A stretch of DNA of 20,466 nt, from positions 1 through 20,466 of the forward strand of contig RGBY01000013.1 of NCBI GenBank assembly GCA_009919445.1, given 5' to 3'. Every line of letters starts with the position of its first letter. Position 1 is the first letter of the stretch. The notes under the pieces are model-generated. The model did no database searches. It had not been told where the DNA came from and saw only the letters and a program-made list of their open reading frames with translations. Shown in pieces: positions 7,619-15,269 of the stretch. This DNA is from Planctomycetia bacterium (GTDB lineage Bacteria > Planctomycetota > Planctomycetia > Pirellulales > UBA1268). A program made the translations under genes and the position numbers.

Positions 7619-9276
7619 AGCCCCGGGATCTTGCTGAAAAACTTATTGCCCGACTCAACGACAGCCCCGACTTCACGGCAGTTTTTGAGCCAATAGAAGG
7701 CCCAGTCGGCCCAGGCTTTGTTAACGTTCGCGTTCGTGATGATGCGTTGGCCCGTGGCGTTGCTGCAGCCTGTGGTGATGCCCGTTTGGGGGTGCTGCCG
7801 TTGGCCCAGCCCGAGACGATTGTGCTCGATTATTCATCGCCAAATGTGGCCAAGCCGATGCACGTCGGTCACATTCGTTCGACGGTGATTGGTGATGCTC
7901 TCGCCCGGATCCTCCGGTTCCGCGGTCACCGGGTCATCACGGATAATCATCTGGGCGACTGGGGTACGCAGTTCGGCATGATTCTCTGGGGCTGGAAGCA
8001 CTGTCGTGAGGATGCGGCCTACGCTGCTGATCCGACCGCAGAACTCGGGCGACTCTATCGGCTGGTCCGGAAAGTAGTGGATGCCAAGCCAGAAGAGTTG
8101 GCGGCCGATCCTGTTGCGAAGGAATTGGCTGCAGCTCATCCCGAGGCAGGCCGGGAGGTGCTGCTGGAGACAGCCAAATTGCATGAGGGGGATGCTGAGA
8201 ACCGGAAGCTCTGGGAAGAGTTCATGCCGGTCTGTCGGCAAGAGATTGAGCGGATTTATCAGCGGCTCGACATCGAGTTTGACCACACGCTTGGCGAAAG
8301 CTTCTTTCAGCCGCTTTTGCATGGCGTGGTGGAGGATCTCCAGGCCAGCGGGCTTGCTCGAGAAAGCCGCGGTGCCATTGGTGTTTTTCTGGATGGCCAG
8401 GAGACGCCGCTGCTGATTCGCAAGGCTGACGGTGCGTTTCTTTATGCGACCACTGATCTGGCGACGATTGCCTGGCGGGCGGAGCATTGGCGGCCAGACC
8501 GCATTCTCTACATTGTCGATCATCGACAGAGCCAGCACTTTCAGCAGGTGTTCGCCACGGCCCGGTCCTGGGGGTGTCGGGCAGCCAAACAACTGGCAGC
8601 GATGGAGTTGGTGCATATTGCCTTTGGGACCGTGCTGGGCGAAGACGGCAAGCCCTTCAAAACACGGGCGGGTGACACGGTTGGTCTTGAGGCCCTGCTG
8701 GACGAGGGGGTCGAGCGGGCAGCAGCCATTGTTGGAGAGGGCGAGCATGCTCGGCAGGGAATGGACGAGGCCCAGCGTAAAGCGGTGGCCGAGGCAGTCG
8801 GCATTGGGGCAATCAAGTATGCCGACCTGTCACAGAACCGGACGACCGATTACGTCTTCAGTTTTGACAAGATGCTTGAACTGAAGGGCAACACGGCGGC
8901 CTACATGCAATATGCCGTCGCGCGGGTTGAGGGAATCGCTGGCCGCGGTGGGATCGACCGAGAGGCTTTGCGGCAGCAGGTCGCGGCTGATCCAACGGCC
9001 GTGGAACTGGTTGATCCTCGGGAACGACGTCTTGCCCTGAATGTCCTCCGCTTGGCAGCGGTACTGGAAGATGTTGAGTCAGATTATCGCCCCAATGTTC
9101 TCACAGCCTGGCTCTTTGAGTTGGCCGGAAGTTTCTCGAGTTTTTATGATGCCCTGCCGGTACTCAAGGCGGAGGGGCGGCAGCGGACCACACGGCTGGC
9201 ACTCGCCGACCTCACTGGTCGCACATTGAGGCAGGGGCTGGAGCTCCTCGGCATTCGCGTGCCCAAGCAGATGTGA
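7498..9276 (+). CDS. argS: arginyl-tRNA synthetase, short N-terminus overlapping rsfS
   Basis: A class I synthetase charging tRNA-Arg. The ArgS N-terminal domain is recognisable from DPKFGDY (20-26) and AMPLAKRLRVKPRDLA (31-46). The Rossmann core has the HIGH-type HVGH (122-125) in YSSPNVAKPMHVGH and GDWGTQFG (153-160). KPFKTRAGDTVGLEALLDE (385-403) sits where the KMSKS-like loop is found in ArgS, and VGIGAIKYADLSQNRTTDY (434-452) is also typical. The DALR anticodon-binding end runs from about 515 to PKQM. The N-terminus is odd: homologues have roughly 15-20 residues before this point, but an in-frame TGA at 7486 blocks extension and the only close start is TTG 7498, weakly preceded by GGAG. 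ATG 7591 would delete the DPKFGDY motif. Length is 592 residues. Confidence 0.93.
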   Translation: MPVAADEVPGLLEQVRETADPKFGDYTATLAMPLAKRLRVKPRDLAEKLIARLNDSPDFTAVFEPIEGPVGPGFVNVRVRDDALARGVAAACGDARLGVLPLAQPETIVLDYSSPNVAKPMHVGHIRSTVIGDALARILRFRGHRVITDNHLGDWGTQFGMILWGWKHCREDAAYAADPTAELGRLYRLVRKVVDAKPEELAADPVAKELAAAHPEAGREVLLETAKLHEGDAENRKLWEEFMPVCRQEIERIYQRLDIEFDHTLGESFFQPLLHGVVEDLQASGLARESRGAIGVFLDGQETPLLIRKADGAFLYATTDLATIAWRAEHWRPDRILYIVDHRQSQHFQQVFATARSWGCRAAKQLAAMELVHIAFGTVLGEDGKPFKTRAGDTVGLEALLDEGVERAAAIVGEGEHARQGMDEAQRKAVAEAVGIGAIKYADLSQNRTTDYVFSFDKMLELKGNTAAYMQYAVARVEGIAGRGGIDREALRQQVAADPTAVELVDPRERRLALNVLRLAAVLEDVESDYRPNVLTAWLFELAGSFSSFYDALPVLKAEGRQRTTRLALADLTGRTLRQGLELLGIRVPKQM

Positions 9277-9387
9277 CAATCGCCAGCGCTGCTCACGTAC
9301 CGTTCTTTTTTTCGCTACGAGAGAAACGAGAGAATGGAACAAATGGGTGTGGAAACCATTGGGCTTTGAAGCGGAGTTTTCTTTGCG

Positions 9388-9939
9388 GTGGACTCATTGA
9401 CAGGAAAACTCCTCGTTGCATCTCGGAGTCTGGCGGACTCACATTTTGCCCGTACGGTGGTGCTTCTCGTCCATCACGATAGCGAGGGGGCTTTTGGGTT
9501 GGTGATCAACCGTCGCAGTTCAGTGCAGTTGGCGGACATCTGGGAGCGAATTGGCACCGGACCCTGTCCCCTCACACTGCCAGTGATGGTCGGTGGGCCC
9601 GTGGAGGGCCCGCTGGTGGTCGTGCATACGGATGCCAGTCAGGGGGAGGCGGAAGTGGCTCCTGGTATTCAGTTCACGGCACGGCATGACCTTGTTGAAA
9701 TGCTCCTGCAGCAGGCGAGGAAGCCACTGAAGGTTGTCATTGCCTCCTCTGGCTGGTCTGCCGGACAGCTTGAGCGAGAACTTGCAGAAGGCTCGTGGGG
9801 TGTTGCCGATGCAACACCGGACCGTGTGTTTGGTGATGACGAAAGTCTCTGGCAGCAGGCAACTCGGCATCTGGCAGATCAGCATCTGGTGCAGAGTCTT
9901 GGCATCAAGCATGTGCCTGCTCGACCCTGGCACAACTGA
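9388..9939 (+). CDS. yqgE: YqgE/AlgH family protein (UPF0301)
   Basis: A 183-residue member of the UPF0301 (YqgE/AlgH) family, small cytoplasmic proteins of uncertain role. Visible signatures are LTGKLLVASRSLADSHFART (4-23), GAFGLVINR (34-42), the VGGPVEGPL turn (68-76), and SGWSAGQLERELAEGSW (121-137), close to the family GYAGW..GQLE..L pattern. GTG 9388 is the start; GGAG at 9373-9376 lies 11 bases upstream. It ends with RPWHN. The 111-base gap before it contains a T7 run after argS but no convincing terminator hairpin. The gene order here gives no further clue to function. Confidence 0.93.
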   Translation: MDSLTGKLLVASRSLADSHFARTVVLLVHHDSEGAFGLVINRRSSVQLADIWERIGTGPCPLTLPVMVGGPVEGPLVVVHTDASQGEAEVAPGIQFTARHDLVEMLLQQARKPLKVVIASSGWSAGQLERELAEGSWGVADATPDRVFGDDESLWQQATRHLADQHLVQSLGIKHVPARPWHN

Positions 9940-10069
9940 GCCTATCTGAGTTGCCCATTCTTGCCTCCTTCAGGGTGCATTCTGTAGGGTCTAGCAATAA
10001 GGGACAGGTTTTCTTGTCCTGAAGAAACGTGAAGCGAGCAAAGAGTCATACGACAAGAGAGAGAACGGT
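9940..10069 (+). promoter_or_regulatory. intergenic region with a small hairpin
   Basis: A 130-base gap between yqgE and the secreted protein gene. It contains the hairpin GGACAGG (10002-10008), loop TTTT, and CTTGTCC (10013-10019), a stem of 7 pairs with one G-T. No T run follows, so it is a poor terminator candidate. The rest is purine-rich near the TTG 10070 start (AAGAGAGAGAACGG). I see no convincing sigma70 promoter. Confidence 0.35.
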
Positions 10070-13000
10070 TTGCTGTCCACGAAAAATCTGATCAGCGGCA
10101 TTGTGATCGTGTTTGTGTTTCAGTTGGGGGGGCAAAGCTGGGCGATCGATCCGCTGGAGCAAGTTGAACTAGATCAGGCCAGTGGGCTTCAGAGTTCAGA
10201 TGACATCTTTAACCAAAATCATGTGCTCAACAGCCGGCGGGATTTGACCCGTGCTTCGTCCTATAAAAGTGGACGATTTGCCTGGTATGCCCATGATGGA
10301 GATGAAAAGACAGCCTGGGTGCCCGACCCCAAAGAGTCCGGAGGCTCGCTGGAAATCTCCTGGGGGCTGGCTGAACCGATCGACCGGATACTCGTCCGAG
10401 AAAAAAAGCCACAGGGAATTCAGTCGCTGAGGCTCGAACTCTATGACGGGAAGCATTGGGAAGAGATCTCCCCTATTAGCCCGAAGGAACGAGGCCAGTT
10501 TCAGTTTGCTCCGCGTTCTGCCAGTGCCGTTCGGCTTTCACTTGCGACCAGCGGAAGTTCCTCAGGGATTGCTGAGGTTGAGGTCTACAACACCCAGCGG
10601 CCCGCGCCACTGGCGCGTTTTGGTTCGCCTGGCTTGCTCGCAGCGATGCAGAAGAGCGAGGCGGTGGTCCTCTTCGATGGCAGTCCTTATGGATACAGCC
10701 GGGCCGGACGCACGCGTGTCTCACCCCGGGTCGCTGAGGCCTGTCTGAGTGATGACTGGACGCGAGCGGTTCTGCTCTTTGTCTGTGAAAGCCTGGGAGG
10801 GAAAGTCGATCGCGTTGAGGAAGATCGCATCGAAGCCGATCGCATTTCAACTGAACTCAATGGTCAGACATTTACCTTCACCATGACCGAGGGCCACGGG
10901 GTTATTGAGCAGGTGGGCAGGCTAGCCGAACGGGCTGGCCTCGAATGGCTGCAGCAGGGCCCCCTTGTCCTGGTCGGTCAGGGGCTTGAGGCACTCAAGC
11001 AAAAACCGATTCTGGCAGAACTGGAGACGCTGCTGGGGCAAAACCCCTTCCTGATCAAGGCCCGCCCGGAGGGAGTTGCCGATGCCGTTGTGACACCTTC
11101 GCTCACGCAGGAGGGGACAACCTATGAATGGGCCGGCTTTCGCGCGACCGCCATTCCAGGAACAAACACGGACGCCTGGCTTAAGTATGCCGAAACGCGA
11201 GCTGTCCGTACCTGGGTGGGTGCTCCACGATACATGGATATGTACATCCGTCCGCAAGAGACCGTGGACACCGCCGCAGATTTCGAACGCTTGAAGGCTG
11301 CCCTGCGGTCAGCACCAGAAGAGAACGACATTGTCGCCATGCGAGCGTTTCTCAATAAGCACCATGAGGCTCTGGCAGGTGAGTTTTCGGTCTACCAGGC
11401 GCTTGGTATTGAGGTGATCAACCAGACCGGGGCCAAAACCTGGCCGGACACCATTCATGATGATTTCATCAATTGGGCCAGTTGCTATGTGCTGACCTAC
11501 TACCTTGCCAAGAATTTTGACGTGGCGGCCCATCAATATGGCAACGAACCGGACTGGTACTTCGACCAATCGACTGACGAGCAGGTGCGGCGGCGGCTGA
11601 CCCTGATTGCCGATGCGGTGCACTCTGCAATCGACGATGTCAATCGTGATCATCACCGTGGCCTCACCGCCATCTTTTCGGCGCCGGTGTTGGCATCAGA
11701 TTTTCAAGGCCGTAATGCCCGCATCATGATGCAGACACTCCATACGCGGTACGACGGCACTGAAAGCAGTGACAGGCTGTTTCAGTTGTTCAATCGCCAC
11801 CGCTATTCGGGGCGTCCGCACCAGAATGCGTTAGAGGTCCGTCAGGCCAAGCAGATGATGCGGGAAGAAGCCGGAGAAGTTCTGCCGCAGGTCTTTACGG
11901 AGTTGAACTTTGCGACAGGTCGCTACTGGGGGCGGCCCACAACGACATTTACAAATGACACCCCAGCTGTGTTCTCGGCGATGGCGGGCATCTGGGGCTG
12001 GATGCTAGAAGAGCAGGGCGTGTACGGGATTTTCGTCTTCAAGCTTAGTGATCCGGGGGTCTGGTCGTGGAACAATACCGGGCCGTTCTCAAATACGGTG
12101 ACCTATTCGATGCATCGGGAGCAAGATCCTGATGGCGACGACAAGGAGCATGAGCAGATCAGTTACGGCACGAAAAACTTTGAGGTCTGTCGCTTGTTTA
12201 GCAAGGGATTCCATAGCGGCCGTCCGTTGCTCAAGACCGACGTTGCTTGTTCTGATCCGGAATACCGATCCTGGACGACGTACGACGAAGAGAGTCAGCG
12301 CTTCTTCATTTGGTCGACCCAGCCCAGTGACTTCCAGGGGTATGAAATTGAGTTCGACTTCAGCCATCTGAATCTTCCTCACGGGGCCCTCGCGACTGCC
12401 GAACTGGTCAGTGGAGCCCGGCATGGTGAGGTGATCTGCGGAGTCGCTCTTCCAGCGAGTCAGAAACTAAGGCTGCATCAGCCTCCAAAGAGTGGCATGC
12501 TCATTACCATCCAGGCTCAGCCGCTCACCCATGAGGTCGTCTCTCCGGTTGCGGACGCTACCGTGCAGCAGGGAGAGCAGGCAGAGACCAACTTCGGCCA
12601 CGAGCCACAGCTTTCCGTCGGCCGGCATTCCCAGAGCGATCAGAACCGGATGAGTTTCCTGAAGTTCCAGCTGCCTGATGAACCTGCGGCGATCACGCAC
12701 GCCATGCTTCAACTGCACGGGCAGAGTATCAGCCGTCATGCCTACGATGGTGGATTTTTGTTTCGAGTCTACGCCATCAGTGAAGACGCGTGGACAGAAG
12801 ACCAGCTTACGGCAGCCAACGCACCGAATGTTTTTCGCACGGTCTCGTCGCTGAAGCAGGTCGACCTCGAGCACTATCCCGTCGGGCATGCTACCTGCTT
12901 CCATGAGCCCTCGGACATGGGCATTACTGTCACGCAGGCGGTTCAGGAAGCTCAGCGAGCCGGGCGAGAGCATCTCAGCCTTGTGTTGATCCGAGAGCAG

Positions 13001-13150
13001 TACTGGCCTGGCGAGCAGACCGATGATGTCTCAGCTGTCTTTGCTGCTCGTGAGTCAGGGGGTGGCCACGGGCCAGCCTTGCACCTCTGGAAAGAACGGC
13101 CGCAGGTGGATGCGAGTGCCGTCCAGGCTGAGTCGATTGGCGGCAGGTAG
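10070..13150 (+). CDS. secreted multidomain protein, putative glycoside hydrolase
   Basis: A 1026-residue protein with a signal peptide ending at about residue 25 (GQSWA|ID). Residues about 55-175 look like an F5/8 type C (discoidin-like) sugar-binding domain (YKSGRFAWYAHDGDEKTAW). The centre, about 350-680, looks like a TIM-barrel hydrolase. HQYGNEPDWYF has the Asn-Glu-Pro arrangement of a clan GH-A acid/base (E493), and VFTELNFATGRYW has a candidate nucleophile (E611), 118 residues later. About 823-1008 resembles the CBM96/DNRLRE-type module (SPVADATVQQG, NFG, SFLKFQLPDE). I cannot name the GH family; polysaccharide lysis or binding is inferred. It converges on a CstA gene 17 bases downstream. 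The start is TTG 10070 with a purine-rich upstream stretch, chosen because it gives a proper signal peptide. Confidence 0.85.
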   Translation: MLSTKNLISGIVIVFVFQLGGQSWAIDPLEQVELDQASGLQSSDDIFNQNHVLNSRRDLTRASSYKSGRFAWYAHDGDEKTAWVPDPKESGGSLEISWGLAEPIDRILVREKKPQGIQSLRLELYDGKHWEEISPISPKERGQFQFAPRSASAVRLSLATSGSSSGIAEVEVYNTQRPAPLARFGSPGLLAAMQKSEAVVLFDGSPYGYSRAGRTRVSPRVAEACLSDDWTRAVLLFVCESLGGKVDRVEEDRIEADRISTELNGQTFTFTMTEGHGVIEQVGRLAERAGLEWLQQGPLVLVGQGLEALKQKPILAELETLLGQNPFLIKARPEGVADAVVTPSLTQEGTTYEWAGFRATAIPGTNTDAWLKYAETRAVRTWVGAPRYMDMYIRPQETVDTAADFERLKAALRSAPEENDIVAMRAFLNKHHEALAGEFSVYQALGIEVINQTGAKTWPDTIHDDFINWASCYVLTYYLAKNFDVAAHQYGNEPDWYFDQSTDEQVRRRLTLIADAVHSAIDDVNRDHHRGLTAIFSAPVLASDFQGRNARIMMQTLHTRYDGTESSDRLFQLFNRHRYSGRPHQNALEVRQAKQMMREEAGEVLPQVFTELNFATGRYWGRPTTTFTNDTPAVFSAMAGIWGWMLEEQGVYGIFVFKLSDPGVWSWNNTGPFSNTVTYSMHREQDPDGDDKEHEQISYGTKNFEVCRLFSKGFHSGRPLLKTDVACSDPEYRSWTTYDEESQRFFIWSTQPSDFQGYEIEFDFSHLNLPHGALATAELVSGARHGEVICGVALPASQKLRLHQPPKSGMLITIQAQPLTHEVVSPVADATVQQGEQAETNFGHEPQLSVGRHSQSDQNRMSFLKFQLPDEPAAITHAMLQLHGQSISRHAYDGGFLFRVYAISEDAWTEDQLTAANAPNVFRTVSSLKQVDLEHYPVGHATCFHEPSDMGITVTQAVQEAQRAGREHLSLVLIREQYWPGEQTDDVSAVFAARESGGGHGPALHLWKERPQVDASAVQAESIGGR

Positions 13151-13167
13151 CGTGCTGTCGGGCGATG

Positions 13168-15084
13168 TCATGCCTGGTCGTGGGCGATATCCTGGCAGCG
13201 AACCAGAAGCGGAGGCAGCGGTTCTTCCATGACGCCCTGCACCCGACCCCAGAGCAGCATCCCCTCGACCGCCATCCAGGCCTCAACCGCCAGCATGACG
13301 ACCGCGACCGCAACGAGGGCAAGGCTACCACCATCGATCCAGCGACTGATGTTGATGCACAACGCCCAGGCGGGCATGACCAGCATCAAGACCATTGGCA
13401 GGGTGGCCACGAATGTCGGCAGGCCGCGGCGGCGGAGGTAGAAGCTAATCACCAGCAGTGACAGGCCGGCCAGCAACTGGTTGGTGGCACCGAAGAGTGG
13501 CCAGAGAATCAGGCCGCCGGTGCCGAGGTTGGCCACGCTCCAGTCTTTTCCCGGGGCGGGGAGCAGGGCCAGCAGGAAGGCAGTGCCGACCGCAAAGAGG
13601 GTCGCGCCATGGGGCGTGGTTAGCCACGTGAGTGGCAGGGCTAGCGGGTTGGTTGAACGGCCTGCAGCGGTTCTCCCCTGAAGTTTGCCGAGCAGCGTGC
13701 CGGCCAGTTCCTGCACCACGTACCGCTGCAGCCGGGTGGCTGTGTCGAGTGTGGTGCCGGCAAAGCTGGCCACCAGCACGCCGACGAGAGCCCGTGCCAT
13801 CACGGCATCAATGCCGAGCGATTCAAGCAAATTGCCCGAGCCAACCACAAAAGCGGCAATCGCCTTGCCGCCGGTGACGCCCCGCCAATCCGCGTAGAGC
13901 GTCTGCCAGAGTTCTGTGCCCGTCTGTCCTGGGTATTCCTGCGGCCAACCCAGTCCGATACCAGCGCCCACTGCCACGATAACAATGACGGCTAAAAACG
14001 CCTCCAGCAGCATCGAGCCATAGCCGACGGCTCGGGCATCGGTTTCACAGCGAAGCTGCTTGCTGGAAGTTCCAGAACTAACCAGGCAGTGAAAGCCGCT
14101 GACGGCACCACAGGCGATGGTGACGAACAGGAAGGGCACGACCGGTGGAGCGTTCTTGGGATGGAGTTCAAGCAGCGGGGCAAACATCTCCAAGGCCGGG
14201 GCCGGGGTGCCGGTGGCAATCGTGGCAGGGCCGACTGTCGCGGTCACCAGCAGGCCAACCACAATCAGGCCAAGACTGGAAATCAGTTGCAAGCTGTTGA
14301 TGTAGTCACGGGGCTGCAGCAGGATCCAGACCGGCAGGACGCTGGCGACATAGCAGTAGGCCAGCAGGATCGCCACCCAGAGCCAGATTGGCCAGCCCGC
14401 AACGGTGCCGTTGATGCCCTGAATCAGCTGGCCAAGCGGGCCGCCAGTCCAACTGGTTCCAGGGCAGCCTGCCCCCAGCCAGACAGTGGCATACATCGCG
14501 GCCAACGCCGCCAGACTGGGACCGAGGAGGTTTTTGCCTTGCCGATGGACCCGGAGACCGATCGCCACCGCGATGGGAATCTGTAGAAACACCGGCAGGA
14601 TCGCCTCGGGAAACTGCACGAAGACGCTGGCGATTACCCAGCCGAAAATGGCCAGCACCACCCAGAGGGCAAACAGCAGCAGCACAAGAAAGAGCAGCCT
14701 CACCCGAGGGTTGAGCAGCCTGCCCGCAATTTCTCCAATGGTCATGCCACGGTTCCGCAGGCTGACTACCAGCACTGCCATGTCGTGCATGCCGCCGATT
14801 AGGATCGATCCGAGCAGCACCCAGACGAGAGCCGGACCCCAGCCCCACATGATGGCCAGTGCCGGCCCCACGATCGGTCCCGTGCCAGCAATACTGGTAA
14901 AGTGATGGCCAAAGACGATTGCCGGCGGGGTCGGCACAAAGTCGCGATCGTCCTGCAACGCGGCGCTGGGCATGGTTGCCGTCGGATCGAGCTGAAACAG
15001 CCTGCTGGCGAGCCAGCGACCGTAAATACAGTAACCAAGGGTAAGCGTGGCGGCTGCGAGGGCCACGAGCAGCAGAACGGTCAT
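13168..15084 (-). CDS. cstA: CstA-family carbon starvation transporter
   Basis: A 638-residue inner-membrane carrier of the CstA family, known for pyruvate or peptide uptake under carbon starvation. HHFTSIAGTGPIVGPA (60-75) is the family signature; MHDMAVLVVSLRNRGMTIGE (99-118) and TTLDTATRLQRYVVQELAG are further landmarks. Many hydrophobic segments are seen along the length, more than a dozen. ATG 15084 has AAGGA four bases upstream (reading the minus strand). The gene is divergent from the EF-G gene, with about 185 bases for promoters. E. coli CstA is longer (about 700), so this is a somewhat shorter variant. The substrate cannot be read from the sequence. Confidence 0.95.
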   Translation of the reverse strand: MTVLLLVALAAATLTLGYCIYGRWLASRLFQLDPTATMPSAALQDDRDFVPTPPAIVFGHHFTSIAGTGPIVGPALAIMWGWGPALVWVLLGSILIGGMHDMAVLVVSLRNRGMTIGEIAGRLLNPRVRLLFLVLLLFALWVVLAIFGWVIASVFVQFPEAILPVFLQIPIAVAIGLRVHRQGKNLLGPSLAALAAMYATVWLGAGCPGTSWTGGPLGQLIQGINGTVAGWPIWLWVAILLAYCYVASVLPVWILLQPRDYINSLQLISSLGLIVVGLLVTATVGPATIATGTPAPALEMFAPLLELHPKNAPPVVPFLFVTIACGAVSGFHCLVSSGTSSKQLRCETDARAVGYGSMLLEAFLAVIVIVAVGAGIGLGWPQEYPGQTGTELWQTLYADWRGVTGGKAIAAFVVGSGNLLESLGIDAVMARALVGVLVASFAGTTLDTATRLQRYVVQELAGTLLGKLQGRTAAGRSTNPLALPLTWLTTPHGATLFAVGTAFLLALLPAPGKDWSVANLGTGGLILWPLFGATNQLLAGLSLLVISFYLRRRGLPTFVATLPMVLMLVMPAWALCINISRWIDGGSLALVAVAVVMLAVEAWMAVEGMLLWGRVQGVMEEPLPPLLVRCQDIAHDQA

Positions 15085-15269
15085 GCTGTCCTTTCTCTCC
15101 CTGCCGGGGCGGTTGCGATCATTCTGGCAAATGGGCTGACGCCAGGAGCATCCGGCCCGGTAAGATACCGCAGAAGTTAAACCTCTCTATGCTACCGGAT
15201 GAACCAGCGGGATTGTCCCGGCTCATCTGGAACTGTCCCCAACTGCGGCCCGTGCCGTTTCGCCTGCCC

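Noticed and set aside
9277..9320. T7 run (9306-9312) after argS, possibly an intrinsic terminator.
   Set aside because: The only stem before it (AGCAG/CTGCT) is five pairs with a long loop and lies about eight bases too far away.
13168..15084. Several plus-strand frames across the CstA gene, one of 165 residues.
   Set aside because: They are antisense shadows of a membrane protein gene: no membrane helices or motifs, and Gln/His/Arg-rich composition.
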